The translations under genes and the position numbers were made by a program. From the NCBI GenBank assembly GCA_015060535.1, contig SUYH01000012.1, forward strand, positions 27,725-91,724: DNA of 64,000 nucleotides, read 5' to 3'. Under the pieces are notes generated by a model. It was not told where the DNA came from and searched no databases. It worked only from the letters and a program-made list of their open reading frames with translations. This DNA is from Prevotella sp. GTDB taxonomy: Bacteria > Bacteroidota > Bacteroidia > Bacteroidales > Bacteroidaceae. Shown here piece by piece: positions 18,035-25,620 of this stretch; the stretch's first letter is position 1; each line of letters opens with the position of its first letter.

Positions 18035-19077
18035 AGACATTCCACATAGAACGACCTGACGAGGCATTACGTCCTGCTATCCAGCAGAAGATAGACAATC
18101 TGAACAAGCCCAAGAATTCATTGGGTCGTTTGGAGTCGTTGGCCATGCAGATTTGTCTGATACAACAGACGCTATCCCCCAGCCTTTCACACCCATGCCA
18201 CCTGTTGTTAGGAGGCGATCATGGCATAGAGCGCGAGGGTGTCAGCGTGTCACCTCGTGAGGTCACCTGGCAACAGATGATCAACTTCACCAGAGGTGGA
18301 GGTGGTGTCAACATGTTCTGTCGCCAACATGGCTTCGATCTGAAGCTGGTCGACGTAGGCGTAGACTACGACCTGACACCCTACCCCTCGATTCTCAACC
18401 GCAAGATAGCCAGAGGCACTCAGAACTTCCTTCATGGTCCTGCTATGACGGAAGCCCAGTTCAATCAAGCCATCAACGTAGGAGTCGACTTGGTCGACAC
18501 CTGTAAGGATGAAGGCTGTCAGGTGCTCTGCCTGGGTGAGATGGGTATTGCCAACACTTCGCCCTCCAGCATCTGGATGCACCTCTTTACTGGCATCCCT
18601 TTGCAGAAATGCATCGGAGCAGGAGCAGGACTCGACAGCGAAGGTATCCGTCATAAGTACGAAGTGCTTTCGGAAAGCGTTGAACGCTATTCCAATCTCT
18701 TACCTCTAACCTCTAACCTCTCACCTCTCATCTATTTCGGCGGCTTTGAAATGGTAACAGCTATCGGAGCCATGCTTCGTGCAGCAGAGCTACACCTTAT
18801 TATATTAATAGACGGATTCATCATGACGGCTTGTGCTTTGGCAGCCTGCCAACTCTATCCTGACGCCAAGCACTATATGGTATTTACCCATCAGGGCGAT
18901 GAGAGTGGCCACAAGGCCATGCTCGACTATTTACATGCTGAGCCGTTGTTGCAACTGGGACTCAGACTGGGCGAAGGAACAGGTGCACTCTGCGCTTTCC
19001 CTATCGTCGACTCTGCCGTACGCATGATGAACGAAATGAATAACTTCGACAATGCAAATATCACTCGATACTTCTAA
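18031..19077 (+). CDS. cobT: Nicotinate-nucleotide-dimethylbenzimidazole phosphoribosyltransferase
   Basis: This 348-aa enzyme makes alpha-ribazole-5'-phosphate, the lower ligand of cobalamin. Recognisable motifs are NKPKNSLGRLE (about 25), GGDHGIEREGVS (about 68), CLGEMGIANTSPSS (about 170), and the C-terminal HQGDESGHKAMLDYL and GLRLGEGTGA. A segment reading SNLLPLTSNLSPL (about 223-235), just before the conserved GGFEM, is encoded by five 7-bp tandem repeats and looks like an in-frame insertion. The active-site regions are intact, so the enzyme is probably functional. It overlaps cobU by 4 bp and cobS by 26 bp. Confidence 0.95.
   Translation: MKTFHIERPDEALRPAIQQKIDNLNKPKNSLGRLESLAMQICLIQQTLSPSLSHPCHLLLGGDHGIEREGVSVSPREVTWQQMINFTRGGGGVNMFCRQHGFDLKLVDVGVDYDLTPYPSILNRKIARGTQNFLHGPAMTEAQFNQAINVGVDLVDTCKDEGCQVLCLGEMGIANTSPSSIWMHLFTGIPLQKCIGAGAGLDSEGIRHKYEVLSESVERYSNLLPLTSNLSPLIYFGGFEMVTAIGAMLRAAELHLIILIDGFIMTACALAACQLYPDAKHYMVFTHQGDESGHKAMLDYLHAEPLLQLGLRLGEGTGALCAFPIVDSAVRMMNEMNNFDNANITRYF
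18697..18731. repeat. Five 7-bp CTCTAAC-type repeats inside cobT
   Basis: Heptamers CTCTTAC, CTCTAAC twice, CTCTCAC and CTCTCAT run without interruption. The insert keeps the cobT frame open and adds a proline/serine/leucine stretch. Confidence 0.9.
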
Positions 19078-19846
19078 GTTCTACGACCGCATCTGGGCAG
19101 CATTCATCTTCTTTACCCGACTGCCCTTCTGGCGATTGTATCAGCCTCCGAAAGAGGCCTACCAGACCGTCGTTGAACATTGGCCACTCGTAGGATGGCT
19201 GACAGGAGCCTCTATGGCTGCCGTCCTCTACTTTGGCAGCATGCTATTTCCTTACGAGATAGCCATCTTGTTGGCTATTCTGACACGCCTGCTCATCACT
19301 GGAGCATTGCATGAAGATGGACTGGCCGACTTCATGGACGGATTTGGTGGTGGCGGAACTGACCGTCAGCGCATCCTCGACATCATGAAGGACTCACGCA
19401 TCGGCACCTATGGTGTCATCACGCTGATTCTCTATTTCCTGCTACTCTTCTTCGCCCTTCACGCGATGACGCCCTACGATGCAGCCCTCACCATCGTTGC
19501 TGTCGACCCCTTTGCCAAAATGCTGTCAGCCCAGATTATCCAGATGATGCCCTATGCCCGCACAGAGGAGACGGCCAAGAGCCACATCGTCTATCGTAAG
19601 TTCAATATGGTGGCAGGCATCAGTCTGGCCATTCAGGGTTTGCTGCCCATGGGCATATTTATATATATAATGTACGCGCGATTAGATTGGCAACTGCTGA
19701 TCTTCGTGCCAGCCATCACGATGTATTTCCTCTATATGCTCATCTGGCGACGACTTAGAGGCTATACGGGCGACTGCTGTGGTGCCATGTTTCTGATAAC
19801 AGAACTGGCAACCTTGTTGGTTGCCAGCTACTATTTATCCGTCTGA
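19052..19846 (+). CDS. cobS: Adenosylcobinamide-GDP ribazoletransferase
   Basis: This 264-aa integral membrane enzyme joins adenosylcobinamide-GDP and alpha-ribazole to finish cobalamin. The family motif HEDGLADFMDGFGGGGTDRQRILDIMKDSRIG (about 89-120; short pieces are HEDGLADFMDGFGGG and MKDSRIGTYGV) is intact. There are six or so hydrophobic segments. It overlaps cobT by 26 bp. The stop lies 9 bp from that of the convergent oxidoreductase gamma-subunit gene. Confidence 0.95.
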   Translation: MQISLDTSKFYDRIWAAFIFFTRLPFWRLYQPPKEAYQTVVEHWPLVGWLTGASMAAVLYFGSMLFPYEIAILLAILTRLLITGALHEDGLADFMDGFGGGGTDRQRILDIMKDSRIGTYGVITLILYFLLLFFALHAMTPYDAALTIVAVDPFAKMLSAQIIQMMPYARTEETAKSHIVYRKFNMVAGISLAIQGLLPMGIFIYIMYARLDWQLLIFVPAITMYFLYMLIWRRLRGYTGDCCGAMFLITELATLLVASYYLSV

Positions 19847-19855
19847 AGTGTCAGC

Positions 19856-20398
19856 TTACTGCTGAGCGATAATCTTACCACCCTCTTCTATGGCCTGCAT
19901 GTTGAGGGGAATCATGTCGTGATGGCGCTCAGGCAATGTCTTCTTGAGCGCTTTCTCCACACCCTTTGTGCTCACCACAGGAGCCACCTTCAGCAGTCCA
20001 CCCAGCACAATCATGTTGAACACCTTTCCGTTCTTCATCTCGGCAGCCTTGTCCATAGCATCGATGCGATAGACGGTAATATCCTTTCGTGTAGGAGGAT
20101 TGATGATACCATAACCGTCGTAGATTAGGATACCACCCGGCTTCAGCTTGGGTTCAAACTTCTCCAGAGAGGGTTGGTTCAGCACGATAGCAATATCGAA
20201 CTTACTGAGGATAGGCGAAGAAATCTTCTCGTCGCTCACGATGACAGTCACGTTGGCTGTACCACCACGCTGTTCAGGACCATAGGCAGGCATCCATGTC
20301 ACCTCTTTATCGTCCATCAGTCCTGAATAAGCCAGAATCTTACCCATAGAGAGCACGCCCTGACCTCCGAAACCTGAAATTATTATCTCTTTCTTCAT
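19856..20398 (-). CDS. 2-oxoacid:ferredoxin oxidoreductase gamma subunit
   Basis: This 180-aa subunit of a pyruvate/2-oxoacid ferredoxin oxidoreductase has the typical opening MKKEIIISGFGGQGVLSMGKIL, and EQRGGTANVTVIVSD near 52. The complex oxidatively decarboxylates 2-oxoacids to acyl-CoA with reduction of ferredoxin. I chose the ATG at 20398, which overlaps the beta-subunit stop by 4 bp; the longer frame to 20458 lies within the beta gene. Last gene of the four-subunit operon. Confidence 0.92.
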   Translation of the reverse strand: MKKEIIISGFGGQGVLSMGKILAYSGLMDDKEVTWMPAYGPEQRGGTANVTVIVSDEKISSPILSKFDIAIVLNQPSLEKFEPKLKPGGILIYDGYGIINPPTRKDITVYRIDAMDKAAEMKNGKVFNMIVLGGLLKVAPVVSTKGVEKALKKTLPERHHDMIPLNMQAIEEGGKIIAQQ

Positions 20399-21159
20399 AC
20401 TGTCGTGTCTTTTAAGTCGCCTTTCGGATAGAAAGGTATCATGTTCTCTTTCATCCATTCATTAGCCTGAACGGGAGTCAGTTTCCAACCACTATTACAG
20501 GTCGAAACGATCTCTACCAGACTGCTTCCCTTGCCTGCCATCGAAGCCTCAAAGGCTTTGCGGATAGCTTTCTTGGCCTTGTTGATTGACGCCACGCTCT
20601 CCACGCTCTGTCGAGTCACATAGCAAGTGCCCTCCAAGCTGGCAGCAATATCGGCAATCTTCAGGGGATAGCCGTGAATCTCAGGGTCACGTCCATAGGG
20701 ACAAGTTGAGGTCTTCTGACCAATCAGCGTCGTGGGAGCCATCTGTCCACCCGTCATACCATAGATGGCATTATTGATGAAGATAATGACAATATTCTCG
20801 CCACGATTCAAGGCGTGGATGGTCTCACAGGTTCCAATACAAGCCAGGTCGCCATCACCCTGGTAGGTGAATACCAGACGATCAGGCCACAAGCGCTTGA
20901 TAGCCGTAGCTACGGCAGGTGCACGTCCGTGGGCAGCCTCCTGCCAGTCGATATCCAGATAGTTGTAGGCAAACACGGCACAACCCACAGGGCTGACACC
21001 AATGGTTTTCTCCTCCATGCCCATCTCTGCAATGACTTCAGCCACCAACTTATGAACCACACCATGCGAACAACCAGGACAGTAGTGCATGTGGTTGTCG
21101 TTCATCAGCTCAGGCTTCTGATATACCAGATTCTCTGGTGCTATTATCTGATTCTCCAT
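20395..21159 (-). CDS. 2-oxoacid:ferredoxin oxidoreductase beta subunit (TPP-binding)
   Basis: This 254-aa subunit carries the thiamine-diphosphate motif: GDGDLACIGTCETIHALNRG near 100 followed by NNAIYGMTGGQMAPTT. The MHYCPGCSHGVVHKL segment near 21 is typical of the family. I prefer the ATG at 21159, preceded by AAGGTGG; a start at 21177 would overlap the alpha gene by 11 bp. The 7-bp repeat at 21166-21193 covers this junction. Partners are the alpha, gamma and ferredoxin subunits in the same operon. Confidence 0.92.
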   Translation of the reverse strand: MENQIIAPENLVYQKPELMNDNHMHYCPGCSHGVVHKLVAEVIAEMGMEEKTIGVSPVGCAVFAYNYLDIDWQEAAHGRAPAVATAIKRLWPDRLVFTYQGDGDLACIGTCETIHALNRGENIVIIFINNAIYGMTGGQMAPTTLIGQKTSTCPYGRDPEIHGYPLKIADIAASLEGTCYVTRQSVESVASINKAKKAIRKAFEASMAGKGSSLVEIVSTCNSGWKLTPVQANEWMKENMIPFYPKGDLKDTTV

Positions 21160-21165
21160 ACCACC

Positions 21166-21193
21166 TTCATTTCTCATTTCTAATTCCTAATTT
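21166..21193. repeat. Four 7-bp repeats at the alpha/beta subunit junction
   Basis: Heptamers TTCATTT, CTCATTT, CTAATTC and CTAATTT (plus strand) encode the last residues (LGIRNEK) and stop of the alpha subunit and create the alternative beta start. Confidence 0.8.
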
Positions 21194-22264
21194 GGCACGA
21201 AGTGCCGCAACGATTTCTTCCGGTTCTGGCACGATACCACCCAGACGACCGAAGTGCTCTACGGGTACTGCACCATTGATAGCCAGACGAACATCCTGTA
21301 CCATCTGACCAGCATTGATCTCGACCACCAGCACGCCCTTCTTACCTTGAGCCATCTCGGCGATAGCCTTGGTGGGGAATGGCCACAGCGTGATAGGACG
21401 CAACAGACCGACCTTGATGCCCTCCTCACGAGCCATCTCGATAGCTTTCTGCGTCAGACGGGCAGCACTACCAAAGGCTACGATGATGTATTCTGCATCG
21501 TCGCAGAACATCGTCTCGTAGCGTACTTCCTTCTCGCGAATCTCAGCATACTTCTCCTGCAAGTGGATATTGCGAGCCTCCATCACTTCTGGCTTCAACT
21601 CCAGCGAAGTGATGATATTGGGCTTACGGTCCTTTGTGCGTCCAATGGTTGCCCAAGGACATTGCTGGCGAATCTCCTCCTCCGTGCGACGAGGCTTATA
21701 AGGAGGCAGCACGACTTTCTCCATCATCTGTCCGATGACACCATCCGACAGAATCATGGCAGGATTACGATACTTGAAAGCCAGCTCGAAAGCCAAGTCT
21801 ACGAAGTCGGCCATCTCCTGTACTGAGTTGGGGGCCAGCACGATGACGTTGTAGTCACCATTACCACCACCACGCGTAGCCTGGAAATAGTCGCCCTGCG
21901 AAGGCTGGATAGTACCCAGACCAGGACCGCCACGCTGCACGTTGACGAAGACGCCAGGCAGCTCAGCACCAGCCATATAGGTGATACCCTCCTGCATCAG
22001 CGCCACACCAGGACTCGACGACGAGGTGAGCACTTTCTTACCAGCTGCAGCACCTCCGTAAATCATATTAATACTTGCCACCTCGCTCTCAGCCTGCAGC
22101 ACCACCATACCTGTGGTCTCCCAAGGCTTCAGCTCGGCCAGTGTCTCAATCACCTCACTCTGTGGCGTAATAGGATAGCCAAAGTATCCGTCAGCACCAC
22201 AGCGAATGGCAGCATGGGCTATCGCCTCGTTGCCTTTCATCAATGTTACCTCTTGTTCTGCCAT
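21167..22264 (-). CDS. 2-oxoacid:ferredoxin oxidoreductase alpha subunit (VorB type)
   Basis: This 365-aa subunit resembles VorB, the 3-methyl-2-oxobutanoate dehydrogenase subunit, and KorA. Signature segments are MKGNEAIAHAAIRCGADGYF with GYPITPQSEV, SSSSPGVALMQEGITYMAG (about 82-100) and NVQRGGPGLGTIQPSQGDY. The C-terminal domain has VAFGSAARL and LLRPITLWPFPTKAI. The branched-chain 2-oxoacid substrate is the family label; 2-oxoglutarate or other 2-oxoacids remain possible. It starts 4 bp after the ferredoxin stop. Confidence 0.93.
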   Translation of the reverse strand: MAEQEVTLMKGNEAIAHAAIRCGADGYFGYPITPQSEVIETLAELKPWETTGMVVLQAESEVASINMIYGGAAAGKKVLTSSSSPGVALMQEGITYMAGAELPGVFVNVQRGGPGLGTIQPSQGDYFQATRGGGNGDYNVIVLAPNSVQEMADFVDLAFELAFKYRNPAMILSDGVIGQMMEKVVLPPYKPRRTEEEIRQQCPWATIGRTKDRKPNIITSLELKPEVMEARNIHLQEKYAEIREKEVRYETMFCDDAEYIIVAFGSAARLTQKAIEMAREEGIKVGLLRPITLWPFPTKAIAEMAQGKKGVLVVEINAGQMVQDVRLAINGAVPVEHFGRLGGIVPEPEEIVAALRAKLGIRNEK

Positions 22265-22268
22265 CTTT

Positions 22269-22499
22269 TTACTCCTCTACTTTTTTACGATAGACGGTGA
22301 TACATCCGTCAGGACATACCACAGCGCACGACGTACAGCCTGTACACTTGTCCATCTGTGCTGGCTCCACATAGGGATAGCCGCGCATGTTGACACGATT
22401 TGCCAATGCGATGACGCCCTGCGGACAAGCACTCACACAGAGCACGCATCCCTTGCAGCGGTCGGTATTCACCACAATAGCACCTTTCAGTTTAGCCAT
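22269..22499 (-). CDS. 2[4Fe-4S] ferredoxin-type subunit
   Basis: This 76-aa protein has two [4Fe-4S] motifs, CKGCVLCVSACPQG (about 16-29) and CTGCTSCAVVCPDG (about 52-65). It is the delta, electron-transfer subunit of the 2-oxoacid:ferredoxin oxidoreductase and the first gene of that operon. Its promoter is copy B of the repeated 92-bp module. Confidence 0.95.
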   Translation of the reverse strand: MAKLKGAIVVNTDRCKGCVLCVSACPQGVIALANRVNMRGYPYVEPAQMDKCTGCTSCAVVCPDGCITVYRKKVEE

Positions 22500-22538
22500 A
22501 TACCTATTTTAATTACTTTAATTTTCGAAAATCCACTG

Positions 22539-22629
22539 CAAAGGTACGAATAAGCGAGAACAAAACAAAAGAATTCATTCTTTTTTTTGTCGAGTGAGAG
22601 TACTTTCGCTGATTTTATCAGCAAAGGTA
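22539..22629 (-). repeat. Promoter module, copy B
   Basis: This 91-bp segment is closely similar to 15981-16072. It holds a distal TACCTTTG box (22629-22622), a GCTGA/TCAGC hairpin, the CACTCGACAAAAAAAA segment, and a full promoter TTTG (22569-22566), 19 bp, TACCTTTG (22546-22539) for the ferredoxin oxidoreductase operon. Confidence 0.8.
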
Positions 22630-22683
22630 CGAATAAGTAAGTAAAAATGCAAATAAATTTGCAATTTTCCGAATGCAAGTAAC

Positions 22684-23874
22684 CTATTTTAGCATCTCCT
22701 CCAGCAACTCCTGATGATGACCAGGCAGAATGATGTGATGATTGCCGATAGGATCCGACAGGAAATAAGATGTCCGATGGGGATTCGACAAACGGATAAT
22801 CTGCTGCGTCCTGCACAGGTCAGGTTTCGCCTGGCTACGACACAGTTCACCCTCTTCCACGAAGTATCGAGACAAGTTGCCAGCCACTTTAAAAATGGTG
22901 ACAGGCCCTTCTTTCATGTATCCTCTGATACCTACGCCAATGCCCGATTCGAAATGAGTATCCAACTCGTAGCGCTCCACCATATTAAAAGGTATCGTAC
23001 AATGGGCGAACAACATTTCACCCGTTTCTGGATTGATCGATGCCGGATTGGCCTGGAAACCACTAATGCCAAGCAACGACTGCGCTATCTTCATGGATAG
23101 CATTGCCGGCACGTCGCCCTCGCATCCAGCTACGATGCCCTCTGCGTTGAGTTTCGCCAAAGCCATACACCCCGTGTTGTGAACAGCAGTAAGCAGGTCG
23201 AAACAGCGAATGGTCAAGCCTTGCAAATGGTGTCTCGCAACTATCGTTTTCAGGGCATCGTATATCTGATTGGCCACAGGCAGAGCCTTCCTGATAGCCT
23301 CCGTTGCGGTCTGTTCCGTTGTTTCTCTGAGAGGAGTAACGGCTATCTCATCCAACAACTCCTGCATCGGAATGTCGACAAGACTGACGCCCAGACGCTG
23401 CTTGACGACGTCCTTGTCCGCATGACTTGAAATCAGCCAGTCAGAAGGTTTACCAATGATGCCAAGCCTACAGCCCTGAAGTGACTGACGAGCCTCGCCC
23501 ACCCTTGCTAACAAGTTGATACGCTTAGAGATATATTCAGCATTGCCATGAATAATCTCGCCCTTGAAACTGTTTTGGCGCAGATACGACAAAACCTCCA
23601 TCGATGCAGCCAGCGAATTGCTCTTACCCGATGTCAGCAGATAAAAAGGACGCTCCGACTTCTCCTGCAACTCAGGGAGCAGCCGTTTGAAGATACCCTC
23701 CGTTCCACCTGTCCTTACATAGATGAGGTCGAGCGAATGGCTGCCATAATCAGCATAGTCGCTACCTTTCAGTTCATAAGTGATATCCAGGCTGTTCAGA
23801 AATTCCTGAGTCACAGCCCCCACAGCCTGCTCATCGTGCAGTTCCGATGTCAATGTGTAAATGGCGATAGTCAT
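22684..23874 (-). CDS. L-fucose/L-arabinose isomerase-fold protein
   Basis: This 396-aa protein belongs to the fucose isomerase-like superfamily. The central RSLQGCRLGIIGKPSDWLISS-type segment (about 134-153) and the CEGDVPAMLSMKIAQ motif (about 250), which carries a metal-binding acidic residue, support this. No signal peptide. Known members isomerise sugars or act as uncharacterised paralogues in sugar metabolism. It is monocistronic here, with no fucose or arabinose catabolic genes beside it, so the substrate is unknown. Its leader is about 100 nt. Confidence 0.75.
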   Translation of the reverse strand: MTIAIYTLTSELHDEQAVGAVTQEFLNSLDITYELKGSDYADYGSHSLDLIYVRTGGTEGIFKRLLPELQEKSERPFYLLTSGKSNSLAASMEVLSYLRQNSFKGEIIHGNAEYISKRINLLARVGEARQSLQGCRLGIIGKPSDWLISSHADKDVVKQRLGVSLVDIPMQELLDEIAVTPLRETTEQTATEAIRKALPVANQIYDALKTIVARHHLQGLTIRCFDLLTAVHNTGCMALAKLNAEGIVAGCEGDVPAMLSMKIAQSLLGISGFQANPASINPETGEMLFAHCTIPFNMVERYELDTHFESGIGVGIRGYMKEGPVTIFKVAGNLSRYFVEEGELCRSQAKPDLCRTQQIIRLSNPHRTSYFLSDPIGNHHIILPGHHQELLEEMLK

Positions 23875-23974
23875 AACCGTTAATTTTATTCTTTTGCTTT
23901 AATTCAACATAGGAGCAACCTTGTTGATGTCTATGTCTTTACCTATACTCATATGATGATACTTATTCTCGCTG

Positions 23975-23982
23975 CAAAGATA
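23975..23982 (-). promoter_or_regulatory. -7 box of the fucose-isomerase-like gene
   Basis: TATCTTTG on the minus strand matches TAnnTTTG. No good -33 TTTG is seen at 19-20 bp. Confidence 0.5.
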
Positions 23983-24124
23983 CAAAAATAAATTGAGGAC
24001 ACAGCGGGACAGACCCGCAGTGTTCAAGGGCAAATTTACACAATTCTGGGCAAATCTCAAAATGTTTTTGCGAAAAGTATGGAAAAATCTCGTATTTTCT
24101 TGGTGTTACACTTGCATATCTTCC

Positions 24125-24145
24125 CTCTAACATCTGACATCACTC
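24125..24145. repeat. Three degenerate 7-bp repeats at the island edge
   Basis: Heptamers CTCTAAC, ATCTGAC and ATCACTC overlap the stop region of the small lipoprotein gene, similar to the heptamers in cobT. Confidence 0.45.
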
Positions 24146-24470
24146 AATCCCACCCCTCTTCGTCATTATTCTCCATATAGCGGCTCATGCCGTTATCATC
24201 CATGTCATCCTCGGATGCTGGATCGAATCCGCGCATATTATCATAGTCGTCCGATTCATGAGAGCGAGACGATGATGAAGAGGTTGGAGCTGTAGACGCC
24301 TTCACCCCCTCCTGCTGGCCTTTTACGTCTTCAATCACAGCCGTATCAGGCTGCTGATATGACTCTTCACTTTGAGCTTCTTTCAATGTAGGCGAATACT
24401 CCTGCCTGCTCTTGTTCTGACATGAGAGCAAGAGCAGGACGAGAAATATTATACCAATCGACTTTCTCAT
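24144..24470 (-). CDS. Small acidic lipoprotein
   Basis: This 108-aa protein has a lipoprotein signal peptide ending in the lipobox LLSC (cysteine 17). The mature part is hydrophilic, rich in Ser/Asp/Glu, and looks disordered (SSSSSRSHESDD, ending NNDEEGWD). No family recognised. It begins 5 bp after the stop of the 380-aa gene and so appears to be the last gene of the ssp operon, although an envelope lipoprotein is unexpected in a DNA-modification system. It may instead be a core gene left at the island boundary. Confidence 0.65.
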   Translation of the reverse strand: MRKSIGIIFLVLLLLSCQNKSRQEYSPTLKEAQSEESYQQPDTAVIEDVKGQQEGVKASTAPTSSSSSRSHESDDYDNMRGFDPASEDDMDDNGMSRYMENNDEEGWD

Positions 24471-24475
24471 TTATA

Positions 24476-25618
24476 TTATCTACCTTTCGAACCTAACACA
24501 TCACCATAGTAGTCATACCATATCCCTCTTACTTTAATCTTATTTTCTTCACGTTTGCTTCCCTCGACAAAATCTTCTATATCATCAATAAAATTTGAGC
24601 CAGAAAGCTTAGGATATAGAGCAGATTCTGAATATGCCACGAGCATCTTACTACCCTTCACCCACTTGCCATCTACTCGCTTAATATCTTTTACTGTCAT
24701 ACACATGGATTTCATGTTAAAGCGGTAGATCTTGTCATTAAACATTTTAAGGGGAGCTTCGTCTGTGTATATCTCTTGACCTGACTTATTTATAACGATT
24801 CCACCATGGTCTGTGTTTTTAACCGTTACATTAAGAGGCATTTTTATCTTACCCAACATAGACAGTTGGTATTGCACCGCATAGAGAGATTTACCAAGTC
24901 TTTCTGCTATTGAAGGAAGTTCCATACCATGTTCAAAGAACAAAGTCAGTCTTTCAATGTCGTCTTCATTCCAAGGTTTCTCTGCTTCTGCGCGTAAGGT
25001 TTCTTCATCTATGGCATCATCTTCTAATTCTTCATCTTCAAACGACTCTATATCTTCCTCGAAGTTTTCAATCTCATCATCTTTTTTATTATCTTCACCA
25101 ATAAATGATGTAAATATTTTAAGAAAGGCGGAGTCCTTAAACAAGCTATTCGGGTCATCCTCTAACATATCTTCAAGATAGTGAAATCCATAATTTGCAT
25201 ACTCCTCCATTTTATGTTTTAGGGAATTAGCAGCGTCATTAACACTTATCTCTCCCTTCTCTAACGATATGAAGTCTATGTCAGTTTTTGCAACAAGCGC
25301 AGCAAACATGTACTCTTGAATCTTAGTGTATGATTTTCGCCCTAATCTGCCTTCTTGGCTACCCCAGTGATTTATCGTATGCCCAAAATACTTACGTTTT
25401 GATTTGTCGTCAGGCAATTTCCTCGTCTTGTCAAAATACAATCCGATGAAAAAGCAAATAATAAACATTTCATATCCCGCTCCAAAGATTTTACCTCTTG
25501 ATACTGTATACTGACTAGTTCCTCTGCGATAGTCCGTAAAAGGCTCAATTAATAAATCTTCATATTTTTTCTCCCATTCAGGGTTTTTATTGCCCCAAGC
25601 ATCAAATAAAGATTCCAT
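24476..25618 (-). CDS. Ssp-linked protein with acidic linker and helix-turn-helix
   Basis: This 380-aa protein has three parts. The N-terminal domain (about 1-170) contains VSRGKIFGAGYEMFIICFFIGLYFD. A very acidic linker follows (about 178-212, rich in DDE runs). Then comes a helix-turn-helix of SANT/resolvase type (WNEDDIERLTLFFEHG...IAERLGKSLYAVQYQL, about 214-250). The C-terminal domain (about 262-380) is probably beta-rich. I do not recognise the family. It starts 2 bp after the Rad50-like gene and is AT-rich like its three upstream neighbours. Its place suggests a DNA-binding or regulatory part of the phosphorothioate restriction module, but this is inference. Confidence 0.7.
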   Translation of the reverse strand: MESLFDAWGNKNPEWEKKYEDLLIEPFTDYRRGTSQYTVSRGKIFGAGYEMFIICFFIGLYFDKTRKLPDDKSKRKYFGHTINHWGSQEGRLGRKSYTKIQEYMFAALVAKTDIDFISLEKGEISVNDAANSLKHKMEEYANYGFHYLEDMLEDDPNSLFKDSAFLKIFTSFIGEDNKKDDEIENFEEDIESFEDEELEDDAIDEETLRAEAEKPWNEDDIERLTLFFEHGMELPSIAERLGKSLYAVQYQLSMLGKIKMPLNVTVKNTDHGGIVINKSGQEIYTDEAPLKMFNDKIYRFNMKSMCMTVKDIKRVDGKWVKGSKMLVAYSESALYPKLSGSNFIDDIEDFVEGSKREENKIKVRGIWYDYYGDVLGSKGR

Positions 25619-25620
25619 AT

